Source: Streptomyces griseoincarnatus (GTDB lineage: Bacteria; Actinomycetota; Actinomycetes; Streptomycetales; Streptomycetaceae). Taken from it: 64,000 nt of DNA. The translations under genes were made by a program, and so were the position numbers. Shown here piece by piece: positions 16,280 to 26,807 of the stretch (position 1 is the stretch's first letter; each line of letters opens with the position of its first letter). The stretch is from NCBI GenBank assembly GCA_014649575.1, contig BMTH01000003.1, forward strand, positions 434,001-498,000, given 5' to 3'. The notes below the pieces were generated by a model, which saw only the letters and a program-made list of their open reading frames with translations, was not told where the DNA came from and did no database searches.

Positions 16280-17563
16280 GTGCCCGCACTTGTGCTGCTC
16301 GGTGCTCAGTGGGGTGACGAAGGCAAGGGAAAGGCGACGGACCTGCTCGGTGGTTCCGTCGACTATGTGGTGCGCTACCAGGGCGGCAACAACGCCGGCC
16401 ACACGGTGGTCGTGGGCGATCAGAAGTACGCCCTTCACCTGCTCCCTTCCGGGATTCTCTCCCCCGGCTGCACGCCGGTCATCGGTAACGGCGTCGTCGT
16501 CGACCCGTCGGTCCTGCTCTCCGAGCTGAGCGGTCTGAACGAGCGCGGCGTCGACACGTCCAAGCTCCTGATCAGCGGTAACGCGCACATCATCACGCCG
16601 TACAACGTGACGGTGGACAAGGTGACCGAGCGTTTCCTCGGCAAGCGGAAGATCGGCACCACCGGCCGCGGCATCGGCCCGACCTACGCCGACAAGATCA
16701 ACCGCGTCGGCATCCGGGTGCAGGACCTCTACGACGAGTCGATCCTCACCCAGAAGGTGGAAGCGGCGCTCGACGTCAAGAACCAGATGCTCACCAAGCT
16801 CTACAACCGGCGCGCGATCGCCGTCGGCCAGGTGGTCGAGGAGCTGCTGGACTACGCGGACAAGCTGGCGCCGTACGTCGCCGACACCGTGCTGGTGCTG
16901 AACGAGGCGCTGGAGCAGGACAAGGTGGTCCTCTTCGAGGGCGGCCAGGGCACCCTGCTCGACATCGACCACGGCACGTACCCCTTCGTCACCTCGTCGA
17001 ACCCGACCGCGGGCGGCGCCTGCACCGGCGCCGGCGTGGGCCCGACGAAGATCAGCCGGGTCATCGGCATCCTCAAGGCGTACACCACCCGTGTCGGCGC
17101 CGGACCGTTCCCGACGGAGCTGTTCGACGAGGACGGCGAGGCGCTGCGCCGCATCGGCGGCGAGCGGGGCGTCACCACCGGTCGTGACCGCCGCTGCGGC
17201 TGGTTCGACGCGGTCATCGCCCGCTACGCGACCCGGGTCAACGGCCTGACGGACTTCTTCCTCACCAAGCTCGACGTCCTCACCGGCTGGGAGCAGATCC
17301 CGGTCTGCGTGGCGTACGAGATCGACGGCAAGCGCGTCGAGGAGCTGCCGTACTCGCAGACGGACTTCCACCACGCGAAGCCGGTCTACGAGATGCTGCC
17401 CGGCTGGAGCGAGGACATCAGCAAGGCGAAGTCCTTCTCCGACCTGCCGAAGAACGCCCAGGCGTACGTGAAGGCCCTGGAGGAGATGTCCGGCGCCCCG
17501 ATCTCCGCGATCGGCGTGGGCCCGGGCCGTACCGAGACGATCGAGATCAACTCGTTCCTCTAG
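16280..17563 (+). CDS. purA: Adenylosuccinate synthetase
   Basis: A 427-residue enzyme that condenses IMP with aspartate using GTP, committing IMP to AMP synthesis. It begins at GTG 16280 with [22 protein letters not shown], which holds the phosphate-binding loop and catalytic Asp/His environment. The other family blocks are present: [10 protein letters not shown], the [13 protein letters not shown] loop, [23 protein letters not shown], and the GTP-site [10 protein letters not shown]. It has a leader of about 160 nt containing hairpins and is followed by a strong terminator. The gene is monocistronic. Confidence 0.98.
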   Translation: MPALVLLGAQWGDEGKGKATDLLGGSVDYVVRYQGGNNAGHTVVVGDQKYALHLLPSGILSPGCTPVIGNGVVVDPSVLLSELSGLNERGVDTSKLLISGNAHIITPYNVTVDKVTERFLGKRKIGTTGRGIGPTYADKINRVGIRVQDLYDESILTQKVEAALDVKNQMLTKLYNRRAIAVGQVVEELLDYADKLAPYVADTVLVLNEALEQDKVVLFEGGQGTLLDIDHGTYPFVTSSNPTAGGACTGAGVGPTKISRVIGILKAYTTRVGAGPFPTELFDEDGEALRRIGGERGVTTGRDRRCGWFDAVIARYATRVNGLTDFFLTKLDVLTGWEQIPVCVAYEIDGKRVEELPYSQTDFHHAKPVYEMLPGWSEDISKAKSFSDLPKNAQAYVKALEEMSGAPISAIGVGPGRTETIEINSFL

Positions 17564-17580
17564 GAGCACCCGCTGCGACC

Positions 17581-17616
17581 GGCCACCGGCGTCCCCGGGA
17601 AGGGGCGCCGGTGGCC
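17581..17616 (+). terminator. Bidirectional terminator after purA
   Basis: GGCCACCGGC ... GCCGGTGGCC, a perfect 10-bp arm extended by CCCC/GGGG around a GGGAA loop, located between the convergent purA and the gene ending at 17632. Confidence 0.8.
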
Positions 17617-17631
17617 GACGCGTGTCCGGCC

Positions 17632-18282
17632 TCAGCTGAAGACGATCATCGAGCCCTGCGCCAGGCTCCGGGTGGCCGCCGCGTGCAGGCCGAGCCATAC
17701 ATGCCGCTCACGGGCGAACGGGCTCGGGTCGTAGGGCGCGGGGACCGCCGGCTCCTCCAGCTCGGTGGGGGCCCGCGGCGGCTCGGGCGCGGCCGGCGGG
17801 TTCGCCGGGTCGATGCCGATCGACGGCGCGACCGATTCCAGTTCGCGCAGCAGCGCGTGCGAGGACCCCAACGGGCCGCCCCCGGCGAGGAGTTCGTCGC
17901 TGGACAGCGGGCTCGGGAAGTCCACGGGCACGTACGCGCCCGCGTGGTCGTAGTGCCACACCAGGTGCGACTGCTGGGCCGTCGCCTCGAACATCTCCAG
18001 CAACTGCTCGTAGTCACCGCCCAGTTCGTCCACCGGGGTGACGGGAAGGCCGCAGACCTGGAGCAGGTGCACGCGCCGCAGGAAGTGCAGGGCGTCGTAG
18101 TCGAACCCGGCGACCGGGGCGACGTCGCCGGTCAGTCCCGGCATGTACTGGTACACCGGCACCGGCGGCAGTCCCGCGTCGGCCAGCACCGTGTTGTACT
18201 GCGCGAGTTCCTCGGCGAAGGGGTTGTCGGGCGTGTGGCACAACACGTCGACGAGCGGTACCAGCCACAGGTCACAGGCCAA
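17632..18282 (-). CDS. Hypothetical protein, Trp/His-rich N-terminal half
   Basis: A 216-residue protein that I do not recognise. It starts MACDLWLVPLVDVLCHTPDNPF and contains VYQYMPGLTGDVAPVAGFDYDALHFLRRVHLL, LVWHYDHAGAYVPVDF, and a Pro/Glu-rich stretch (about residues 160-190) before a conserved-looking tail with PSPFARERHVWLGLHAAATRSL. There is no signal peptide, membrane helix or catalytic motif that I can name. GC-rich third positions and coherent amino-acid content support it as a real gene. Upstream on the same strand, 71 bp away, is a GntR regulator. Confidence 0.75.
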   Translation of the reverse strand: MACDLWLVPLVDVLCHTPDNPFAEELAQYNTVLADAGLPPVPVYQYMPGLTGDVAPVAGFDYDALHFLRRVHLLQVCGLPVTPVDELGGDYEQLLEMFEATAQQSHLVWHYDHAGAYVPVDFPSPLSSDELLAGGGPLGSSHALLRELESVAPSIGIDPANPPAAPEPPRAPTELEEPAVPAPYDPSPFARERHVWLGLHAAATRSLAQGSMIVFS

Positions 18283-18353
18283 AAGAGGACTCCTCGCATC
18301 GCGCGGTCGTCGGGTGGGACGTCCGGGTCCGGGAAGACGGTTCGGGACAGGGG

Positions 18354-19124
18354 TCAGGGAAGCGTATCGGCGTCCCGGGCGGGCGGATCCTCCTGTGCGG
18401 GCCGTCGTACAGGTCCCTTACCCGCCGCGTCGGCCGTCAGGCCCTCGACGAGGGACAGGGAGTACGCGGTGTACGTGTCGAGGACGGCGCGCGCGGCGGT
18501 CGTGTCGCCCTCGGTCAGGGCGTCCACCAGCTCGGTGTGACGCGCCCAGAGCCGGCCCCGCGGATCGGGCAGCTGCCGCAGGTGCTGCACCACGTACACC
18601 CACATCTGCACCCGCAGCCGGTGCAGGAAGTCGGTGAGGTACGGGTTGCCGAACGCGGACGCCAGCTCCCGCCAGAAGCGCAGGTCGTAGCCGATCAGCA
18701 CGGTGACCTCGCCGGCCAGGGCCGCGCGCCGGGCCTCCTCGCCGCGCCGCCGCACCCCGGCGAGGAGCGCCGCCAGCCGTGGCTCGTCGGGCCGCAGGCG
18801 GGGTGCGCCGCCGTGGGTGAGCGCGTGGAACATCCCCTCGGTGACCAGGCTGCGCGCCTCGATCATGCCGCGGAAGTCGTCGGGGGAGTACTCGTGCACC
18901 CGGAAGCCCCGGTGCTGGTCGGCGTCCAGCAGTCCCTGCGCCGACAGGTCGACCAGCGCCTCCCGCACGGGAGTCGCGGACACCCCGTACTGGTCGGCGA
19001 TCTCCTTGACGGTGAACTCCTGCCCCGGCTGGAGCCGCCCGGCCAGCACCTCGTCACGGAGCGCGTCGGCGATCTGCTGCCGCAGGGTGCTGCGGGTCAC
19101 GGCGACGTTGCCGAGGCGGGGCAT
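18354..19124 (-). CDS. GntR-family regulator (FadR/FCD type)
   Basis: A 256-residue regulator. The N-terminal winged helix has RSTLRQQIADALRDEVLAGRLQPGQ, then FTVKEIADQYGVSATPVREALVDLSAQGLL. The C-terminal FCD-type helical ligand domain contains DFRGMIEARSLVTEGMFHALT and later RHTELVDALTEGD, with Asp/His residues that usually hold a metal. I chose ATG 19124 (MPRLGNVAVTR). An in-frame GTG about 40 nt upstream and a further ATG at 19187 are alternatives. The gene follows a class III aminotransferase on the same strand (151 bp apart) and is a candidate regulator of it. Confidence 0.9.
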   Translation of the reverse strand: MPRLGNVAVTRSTLRQQIADALRDEVLAGRLQPGQEFTVKEIADQYGVSATPVREALVDLSAQGLLDADQHRGFRVHEYSPDDFRGMIEARSLVTEGMFHALTHGGAPRLRPDEPRLAALLAGVRRRGEEARRAALAGEVTVLIGYDLRFWRELASAFGNPYLTDFLHRLRVQMWVYVVQHLRQLPDPRGRLWARHTELVDALTEGDTTAARAVLDTYTAYSLSLVEGLTADAAGKGPVRRPAQEDPPARDADTLP

Positions 19125-19275
19125 GGTCGGGGCGTCTCCCTCATCGCGTTCGAGTGGCGTGCTCACAGAAGTCCACGGGCACGCCACCTTACGCGGTTCG
19201 ACGGCGGCGCCGGATGTTCGAACGGGCGCGAGGGGAGACCCCTCGCGCCCGCTGGAACGCCGGTGACCCGGCCGG

Positions 19276-20631
19276 TCACCTCACGTGTTCGTCGGCCACC
19301 GACAGGGCCGCGTCCAGGGCCGCCAGGCCCTCCTTCAGCTCGGCCTCACCCGTGTTGAGCGGGGGCACGACGTGGGTGCGGTTCATGTTCACGAACGGCC
19401 ACAGGCCGGCCTTCTTCGCGGCGGCGGCGAAGGCGGCCATCGGGGCGTTCGCCTCGCCGGACGCGTTGTACGGCACCAGCGGCTCCCGGGTCTCCCGGTC
19501 GCGCACCAGCTCCACCGCCCAGAACATGCCGGTGCCGCGCACCTCGCCCACGCTCGGGTGACGCTCGGCCAGCTCCCGCAGACCCGGGCCGACGACGGAC
19601 GCGCCGAGGGAGGCCGCGTTCCCGACGAGGCCCTCCTCCTCCATCACGTTGATCGTCGCGACGGCGGCGGCGCAGGCCAGCGGGTGCCCGGAGTAGGTCA
19701 GGCCGCCCGGATAGGCGCGGGTGGCGAAGGTGGCCGCGATCTCCGCGGAGATGGCGACACCGCCCAGCGGGACGTAACCGGAGTTCACGCCCTTGGCGAA
19801 GGTCATCAGATCCGGCACGACGTCGTACAGGTCGGCCGCGAACCAGGTGCCGGTCCGGCCGAACCCGGCCATCACCTCGTCCAGCACCAGGACGATGCCG
19901 TACTTGTCGCACAGCGCGCGGACGCCCGCGAGGTAGCCGGGCGGGGGCGGCATGACGCCGGCCGTGCCCGGGATGGTCTCCAGGATGATCGCGGCGATCG
20001 TCGAGGGCCCCTCGAAGGCGATCGTCGTCTCCAGGTGCTCCAGCGCCCGCGCGCACTCCTGCTCCTCGGTCTCGGCGTAGAAGCGCGAGCGGTAGAGGAA
20101 CGGCGCCCAGAAGTGCACGACCCCGGCGGTGGCGCTGTCGGAGGCCCAGCGGCGCGGGTCGCCGGTCACGTTCACCGCCTGCTGGGTGCCGCCGTGGTAC
20201 GAGCGGTACGCGGAGAGCACCTTGGGGCGGCCGGTGTGCAGCCGGGCCATGCGCAGGGCGTGCTCCACGGCGTCGGCACCGCCGTTGGTGAAGAAGATCT
20301 TGTCCAGGTCGCCGGGGGTGCGCTCGGCGATCAGCCGGGCCGCCTCCGAGCGCGCCTCGACGGCGAACGCGGGCGCGAACGTCGTCATCCGCGCCGCCTG
20401 CTCCTGGATCGCGGCGACGACCTTGGGGTGCTGGTAGCCGATGTTCGTGTAGACGAGGCCGCTGGTGAAGTCCAGGTAGCGGCGGCCGTCGTAGTCCCAG
20501 AAGTACGACCCCTCCGCCCCGGCGACGGCGAGCGGGTCGATGAGCTCCTGCGCGGACCAGGAGTGGAACACGTGCGCACGGTCGGCGGCCTTGACGGCGG
20601 CGCCGGCCTCGGGGTCGGGCTGAGGGGTCAT
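19276..20631 (-). CDS. Class III aminotransferase (omega-amino acid:pyruvate type)
   Basis: A 451-residue PLP enzyme of the class III (ornithine/omega-amino acid transaminase) family. Features: GSYFWDYDGRRYLDFTSGLVYTNIGYQHP, FFTNGGADAVEHALRMAR, SYHGGTQQAVNVTGDPRRW, the cofactor Asp251 in VLVLDEVMAGFGRTG, and the Schiff-base Lys280 in TFAKGVNSGYVPLGG. The motif set is close to taurine- or beta-alanine-pyruvate transaminases, but the substrate cannot be fixed from sequence. It is probably catabolic, under the GntR regulator encoded just downstream. Its start faces the DJ-1/MarR operon across a palindrome-rich spacer. Confidence 0.92.
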   Translation of the reverse strand: MTPQPDPEAGAAVKAADRAHVFHSWSAQELIDPLAVAGAEGSYFWDYDGRRYLDFTSGLVYTNIGYQHPKVVAAIQEQAARMTTFAPAFAVEARSEAARLIAERTPGDLDKIFFTNGGADAVEHALRMARLHTGRPKVLSAYRSYHGGTQQAVNVTGDPRRWASDSATAGVVHFWAPFLYRSRFYAETEEQECARALEHLETTIAFEGPSTIAAIILETIPGTAGVMPPPPGYLAGVRALCDKYGIVLVLDEVMAGFGRTGTWFAADLYDVVPDLMTFAKGVNSGYVPLGGVAISAEIAATFATRAYPGGLTYSGHPLACAAAVATINVMEEEGLVGNAASLGASVVGPGLRELAERHPSVGEVRGTGMFWAVELVRDRETREPLVPYNASGEANAPMAAFAAAAKKAGLWPFVNMNRTHVVPPLNTGEAELKEGLAALDAALSVADEHVR

Positions 20632-20750
20632 GCGCCCGAGCGTAGGCGGCGGCGGTGGACGAGCGACATCGGCGGGGTGTCTGCGGTGCGGGGGTTTCCG
20701 CGACAGGTTGTCGACCAGGGGGAGGGCGGGGGGGGGGGTGAGTGACCGGG

Positions 20751-20800
20751 CGAGCTATTGACAGCTTGCTGTCATATTGACAGGCTACTGTCGTAGCTCG
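20751..20800. promoter_or_regulatory. Compound palindromic operator of the DJ-1/MarR operon
   Basis: Two similar 16-bp palindromes spaced 19 bp apart, TGACAG-N4-CTGTCA (20759-20774) and TGACAG-N4-CTGTCG (20778-20793), are nested inside an outer inverted repeat CGAGCTA (20751-20757) / TAGCTCG (20794-20800). Both palindromes start within TTGACA, a possible -35 element. Further upstream, CGACA-N3-TGTCG (20701-20713) is a weaker relative. This is the probable target of the MarR protein encoded at 21431, giving autorepression. Confidence 0.65.
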
Positions 20801-20828
20801 CCAGAGGAATCGACCCCAGGGAGCGGTC

Positions 20829-21434
20829 ATGACCCGCAAGCCCGTGCATCTCGCCCTCTACGACACCTGGGCCGACTGGGAGACCGGTCACGCCACCGCC
20901 CACCTCGCCCTCGCGGGCTTCGAGGTGCGCACCGCGACCCCCGGCGGCAGGCCCGTCACCAGCATGGGCGGCCTCCACGCCCGGCCCGACCTCGCGCTGG
21001 AGGAGCTGCGCCCCGAGGACAGCTCCCTGCTGATCCTCCCCGGCGCCACCGCATGGGACGAGGGCGACGACCTCGCCCCCGTCGCGCGCACCGCCCGCGC
21101 CTTCCTCGACGCGGGCGTGCCGGTCGCCGCGATCTGCGGCGCCACCGCCGGCCTCGCCCGCGAGGGCCTGCTCGACGACCGGGCGCACACCAGTGCCGCC
21201 GTCCCCTACCTCGCGGCGACGGGGTACGCGGGCGCCGGGCGGTACGTGGAGGCCGACGCCGTCACCGACGGCCCGCTCGTCACCGCAGGCCCGACCGAAC
21301 CCGTCGCCTTCGCCCGCGAGATCCTCCGCCTGCTCGGCGCCTACGACGACAAGGCGGTCGACGCCTGGTACCGGCTGTTCCACCACTCCGACCCGGCCGC
21401 GTACGCCGAGTGGACGGAGGCGGTGAGCAGGTGA
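20829..21434 (+). CDS. DJ-1/PfpI family protein
   Basis: A 201-residue class I glutamine-amidotransferase-like protein. The nucleophile elbow AAICGATAGLA has Cys103, and the upstream acidic partner is Glu18 in YDTWADWETG, the arrangement of DJ-1/PfpI stress proteins and isonitrile hydratase-like enzymes. LLILPGATAWDE is the typical strand before the acidic loop. Role unknown: peptidase, hydratase, deglycase and chaperone activities all occur in the family. It is translationally coupled (GTGA) to a MarR regulator and sits behind a double palindrome, suggesting a stress- or ligand-inducible unit. Confidence 0.88.
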   Translation: MTRKPVHLALYDTWADWETGHATAHLALAGFEVRTATPGGRPVTSMGGLHARPDLALEELRPEDSSLLILPGATAWDEGDDLAPVARTARAFLDAGVPVAAICGATAGLAREGLLDDRAHTSAAVPYLAATGYAGAGRYVEADAVTDGPLVTAGPTEPVAFAREILRLLGAYDDKAVDAWYRLFHHSDPAAYAEWTEAVSR

Positions 21435-21901
21435 GCGAGGAGGAACAGGACCTGCTCAGCCGGGCCGCGCTCGGCGCGTTCAGGCTCAACGGCCAGTTCC
21501 TCGCGGTCGCCGAGGAACTGGCCCGGCCCGCCGGGATCACCGCCGCACGGTGGCAGGTGCTGGGCGCGGTGCTCCGGGAGCCGCTGCCGGTGTCCGGGAT
21601 CGCCCGCGCCATGGGCGTCACCCGGCAGAGCGTGCAGCGCGTCGCCGACCTGCTGGTGGAGCAGGGGCTCGCCGAGTACCGGCCCAACCCCGCCCACCGC
21701 CGCGCCAAACTCCTCGCCCCGACCGAGGAGGGGTACGCGGCCGTCCGCCGCATCGACCCCGGCCACGCGGCCTTCGCCGCACGGCTCGCGACGGCGTACC
21801 GGGAGACCCACGGGCAGGAGGGGCTCGCGGAGGCGGTGCGGGCGCTGGAACGCCTGTCCACGGTGCTCGACGGCCTCGGCCCGCCTGTTACGGAACCGTA
21901 G
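21431..21901 (+). CDS. MarR-family regulator
   Basis: A 156-residue winged-helix protein. It has LLSRAALGAFRLNGQFLAVAEELARPAGITAARWQVLGAVL for the dimer and first HTH helices, ISGIARAMGVTRQSVQRVADLLVEQGL-type recognition region (here VSGIARAMGV), and the wing YRPNPAHRRAKLLAPTEEG. Translation starts at GTG 21431 inside the DJ-1 stop (4-bp overlap). It most likely binds the TGACAG-N4-CTGTCA boxes upstream of the operon. Confidence 0.92.
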   Translation: MSEEEQDLLSRAALGAFRLNGQFLAVAEELARPAGITAARWQVLGAVLREPLPVSGIARAMGVTRQSVQRVADLLVEQGLAEYRPNPAHRRAKLLAPTEEGYAAVRRIDPGHAAFAARLATAYRETHGQEGLAEAVRALERLSTVLDGLGPPVTEP

Positions 21902-21979
21902 GCGTCGGCCGGCTCACCCGGCACCGGCCCGCCACTATCCTCGATCCGTTGCTCACTGCGGGGGGAAGGCGGCGCAGCG

Positions 21980-23824
<1,845 letters not shown>

Positions 23825-23851
23825 CGGCTACCGCCGCCGTCCGCGGGCAGT

Positions 23852-23871
23852 CGTGCCGATGGGGCGGCACG
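23852..23871 (+). terminator. Hairpin after the kinase gene
   Basis: CGTGCCG-N6-CGGCACG, 7-bp perfect arms, 27 nt after the kinase stop codon, in the 236-bp spacer between convergent genes. Confidence 0.5.
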
Positions 23872-24060
23872 GGTGGGCGCGGACGGCACCCCGCAAGCGC
23901 CGGGCTGCGCGACACCCTCCGCGCCCAGCGACCACGCCGGCGCGCATCGAACGCACCGCGTCCACGCCCACACCGACGCGCATCGGACACGCACCGCACC
24001 TCTCACCTACACCGAGCGCGCCTCACCGCACCGCGCCCCCAAACCGCCCCCAACCGAACC

Positions 24061-24804
24061 TCACCGCGCCTCCGGCGGCCGCTGCCGAGGCATGTTCGGC
24101 CGAGCCCCGTTCGGCGCGGCGGCGAACCGCCCGACAGGCAGCGCCACCTCCGGCCGCCCCCCGCCGGCCAGCGCGTTCCGCACCCCCAGCGGCACCCCGC
24201 TCCGGAACTCCATCATCCAGTCCGCAGTCTCCACCCGAACCAGTTCCGTCACGTCCTCGGTGAACCGCCGCAACACCGTCAGGCACCGCTCCGCGGCCTC
24301 ACTCGCCGTCCCCTCGGCAGGCCCCAGCACCTCCCGCACGCACTCCGACGCCCAGTCGAACTGGAACGCCTGCAGCCGCCGCTGCACGGCCTGCGCGGTC
24401 GCCACGTCCCGCATCCACCCGGACGTCATCCCGAAGAATCGATCGGCCGCCACACACGCCACGGCGACCAGCAACGCCAGATACCCCCACGCCGTGACAC
24501 CGTCCACCGCCCCGGTCAGATCCAGCAGCGGCAACGCGGCCCCGGCCAGCGCCCCCAACGCCGTACCGGCGCGCAGCGCCCAGGCGCACCGCCGCTTCCA
24601 CATCCGGTCCTCGAGGTACCAGGCGGCGGTGTCCAGCGCCCCGCGCTCCACCCACCGGTACAGCTCGTCCAGCCGCGCGGCCGGCTCGCCCCAGTCCCCG
24701 AGCGGGAACGCCCGGCCGACGGGGTCGCCCGGACGCAGCCCCGCCGCGCCTTCGCCCCGCCCGTCGTGAGGCCGACCCTCGGGCTGCATCTCCGGCTGAC
24801 CCAC
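24061..24804 (-). CDS. SLATT-domain membrane protein
   Basis: A 247-residue protein with the layout of SLATT (SMODS and SLOG-associating two-TM) proteins: an N-terminal Asp/Arg/Trp-containing helix (LDELYRWVERGALDTAAWYLEDRMWKRR), two adjacent hydrophobic helices (AGTALGALAGAALPLLDL and WGYLALLVAVACVAADRFFG), then a long helical cytoplasmic region (TAQAVQRRLQAFQFDWASECVREVLG). SLATT domains are predicted membrane-perturbing effectors in nucleotide-signalling immunity, but stand-alone copies of unknown role are common in Streptomyces. GTG 24804 is preferred because GGAGGGG lies about 9 nt upstream. No nucleotide cyclase or SLOG gene is adjacent. Confidence 0.72.
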   Translation of the reverse strand: MGQPEMQPEGRPHDGRGEGAAGLRPGDPVGRAFPLGDWGEPAARLDELYRWVERGALDTAAWYLEDRMWKRRCAWALRAGTALGALAGAALPLLDLTGAVDGVTAWGYLALLVAVACVAADRFFGMTSGWMRDVATAQAVQRRLQAFQFDWASECVREVLGPAEGTASEAAERCLTVLRRFTEDVTELVRVETADWMMEFRSGVPLGVRNALAGGGRPEVALPVGRFAAAPNGARPNMPRQRPPEAR

Positions 24805-25106
24805 CCGGTATCTCCCCTCCTGAACCGACCTGACCGACCCCCCGCGCACGCACCGTGCGCGTTCGGCCGGTCACGCGTGGTGCTCGCGCGCCGGGCCCTT
24901 CCTACCGCCCAACGGGTGGGCGCGTCGGGGGTTCGCGCGCTTTTACGCCCGGAAGAAGGCGGTCATCGGGTATAGGGCCCCGGACCGGACTCACCCGAAA
25001 GAGTGCCGGGGCAACGGCCGTCCCGAGCACGTAGGCTCGTGCCGAGGGTGCGGCCCCCGCACCCGGACCGACGTAACGACCCGACATACCGACCTAGGAG
25101 CGAATC
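24805..25106. other. Divergent spacer before ybaB
   Basis: A 302-bp spacer with no gene seen. It holds a -10-like TAGGCT (25032-25037) for ybaB and, in the resulting leader of about 65 nt, a tight 8-bp-stem hairpin GGGTGCGG-CCC-CCGCACCC (25046-25064). The hairpin lies about 40 nt before the GTG start, close enough to affect ybaB expression or to terminate a short transcript. Confidence 0.5.
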
Positions 25107-25448
25107 GTGATCCCCGGTGGTGGCCAGCCCAACATGCAGCAGCTGCTCCAGCAGGCCCAGAAGATGCAGCAGGACCTGGCCAAGGCCCAGGAGGAGCTGG
25201 CGCGTACGGAGGTCGAGGGTCAGGCGGGCGGCGGCCTGGTGCGGGCCACCGTCACCGGCTCCGGCGAGCTGCGGGCGCTGAAGATCGACCCGAAGGCCGT
25301 GGACCCGGAGGACACCGAGACCCTCGCGGACCTGGTCGTCGCGGCGGTCCAGGCGGCGAACGAGAACGCGCAGACGCTGCAGCAGCAGAAGCTCGGACCG
25401 CTGGCCCAGGGCCTCGGCGGGGGCGGCATCCCCGGCCTCCCCTTCTGA
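25107..25448 (+). CDS. YbaB/EbfC nucleoid-associated protein
   Basis: A 113-residue DNA-binding protein. The N-terminal Gln-rich coiled helix ([22 protein letters not shown]), the central beta-hairpin ([22 protein letters not shown]) and the second helix ([20 protein letters not shown]) give the tweezer-shaped EbfC fold. A Gly-rich C-terminus ends the protein. It starts at GTG 25107 after TAGGAGCG. It forms the classic ybaB-recR pair with the next gene, a link to recombination and nucleoid structure that is conserved across bacteria. Confidence 0.95.
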   Translation: MIPGGGQPNMQQLLQQAQKMQQDLAKAQEELARTEVEGQAGGGLVRATVTGSGELRALKIDPKAVDPEDTETLADLVVAAVQAANENAQTLQQQKLGPLAQGLGGGGIPGLPF

Positions 25449-25552
25449 CGAAGGGCGGCCGGCCGGGGCTTCCCGCTCCTCCAGGGCTTCTAAGCAGGGC
25501 CGCGGCCCTCTACCGTACGTAGTGAAGGCACATCAGGAAGGACGGCAGTCCG

Positions 25553-26152
25553 TTGTACGAAGGCGTGGTCCAGGACCTCATCGACGAGCTGGGGCGGCTT
25601 CCCGGCGTCGGTCCCAAGAGCGCGCAGCGGATCGCCTTCCACATCCTGCAGGCGGAACCGACGGACGTACGGCGTCTGGCGCAGGCGCTGATGGAGGTCA
25701 AGGCGAAGGTCCGCTTCTGCGCGGTGTGCGGGAACGTCGCGCAGGAGGAGCAGTGCAACATCTGCCGCGACACCCGGCGCGACCCCGCGGTCATCTGTGT
25801 CGTGGAGGAGCCGAAGGACGTCGTCGCGATCGAGCGCACGCGTGAGTTCCGGGGCCGCTACCACGTGCTGGGCGGCGCGATCAGCCCGATCGACGGGGTG
25901 GGCCCCGACGATCTGCGCATAAGGGAGCTGCTGGCCCGGCTGGCGGACGGCACGGTCACCGAGCTGATCCTCGCCACGGACCCCAATCTCGAAGGCGAGG
26001 CCACGGCCACGTACCTCGCCCGCATGATCAAGCCCATGGGCCTGAAGGTCACCCGCCTGGCCAGCGGCCTCCCGGTGGGCGGCGACCTGGAATACGCGGA
26101 CGAGGTCACGCTCGGCCGCGCCTTCGAGGGGAGACGACTCCTAGATGTCTGA
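25553..26152 (+). CDS. recR: Recombination protein RecR
   Basis: A 199-residue recombination mediator that works with RecF/RecO to load RecA on gapped DNA. The order is: helix-hairpin-helix ([20 protein letters not shown]), a Cys4 zinc finger (CAVC ... CNIC), and a Toprim domain with [12 protein letters not shown] and [16 protein letters not shown], plus the C-terminal Walker-B-like region. The start is the rare codon TTG at 25553 ([14 protein letters not shown] fits the family start), preceded by AGGAAGGACGG. A 14-bp perfect palindrome AGGGCCGCGGCCCT (25496-25509) and a -10-like TACCGT (25511-25516) lie in the gap after ybaB, so recR may also have its own promoter. Confidence 0.97.
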   Translation: MYEGVVQDLIDELGRLPGVGPKSAQRIAFHILQAEPTDVRRLAQALMEVKAKVRFCAVCGNVAQEEQCNICRDTRRDPAVICVVEEPKDVVAIERTREFRGRYHVLGGAISPIDGVGPDDLRIRELLARLADGTVTELILATDPNLEGEATATYLARMIKPMGLKVTRLASGLPVGGDLEYADEVTLGRAFEGRRLLDV

Positions 26153-26804
26153 CGCCACGCTGCACGCGACCGACCGGAACCCGGACGACTTCGCGGTCCA
26201 GATCGCCGATCAGATCGAGAGCTTCCTGGTGGCCGTCACGGAGGTCGCGAAGGGCGACGAGCCGGACTCGGCGGTGCCCTTCCTCCTCCTGGAGGTCTCC
26301 CAGCTGCTCCTGGCCGGCGGCAGGCTGGGCGCCCACGAGGACATCGTCCCCGAGGAGCGCTACGAGCCGGACATGGGACCCGAGCCGGACGTGGACGAGC
26401 TGCGCGAGAACCTGGCGCGGCTGCTCGACCCGATCGACGTCTACTCCGAGGTCTTCGACCCGTACGAGCCGCGCAAGGCCCCGGTCCCGGCCCGCATCTC
26501 CGACGACCTCACCGACGTCATCACCGACCTGCGTCACGGCATGGCCCACTACAAGGCGGGCCGCACGTCGGAGGCGCTGTGGTGGTGGCAGTTCTCCTAC
26601 TTCTCCAACTGGGGTTCCACGGCGTCGGCGACCCTGCGCGCCCTCCAGTCGGTCGTCGCCCACGTCCGCCTGAACCAGCCCCTCGCCGAACTCGACGGCC
26701 TGGACACGGACCAGGGCCTGGGCGACGAAACCCTGGAGGCGGAGGCCGGCAAGGTCATGGCCGAGGAAATCGGCACCCATCTGGGCATGCGCCCGGTCCA
26801 GTAA
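26145..26804 (+). CDS. DUF5063 family protein
   Basis: A 219-residue acidic, mostly helical protein ([31 protein letters not shown] ... [15 protein letters not shown] ... [29 protein letters not shown]), matching the actinobacterial DUF5063 family. Function unknown. It overlaps recR by 8 bp (ATGTCTGA), so it is translated from the recR mRNA, a conserved association in Streptomyces. There is no signal peptide. It is tail-to-tail with an ankyrin protein, only 3 bp apart. Confidence 0.88.
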   Translation: MSDATLHATDRNPDDFAVQIADQIESFLVAVTEVAKGDEPDSAVPFLLLEVSQLLLAGGRLGAHEDIVPEERYEPDMGPEPDVDELRENLARLLDPIDVYSEVFDPYEPRKAPVPARISDDLTDVITDLRHGMAHYKAGRTSEALWWWQFSYFSNWGSTASATLRALQSVVAHVRLNQPLAELDGLDTDQGLGDETLEAEAGKVMAEEIGTHLGMRPVQ

Positions 26805-26807
26805 CCG

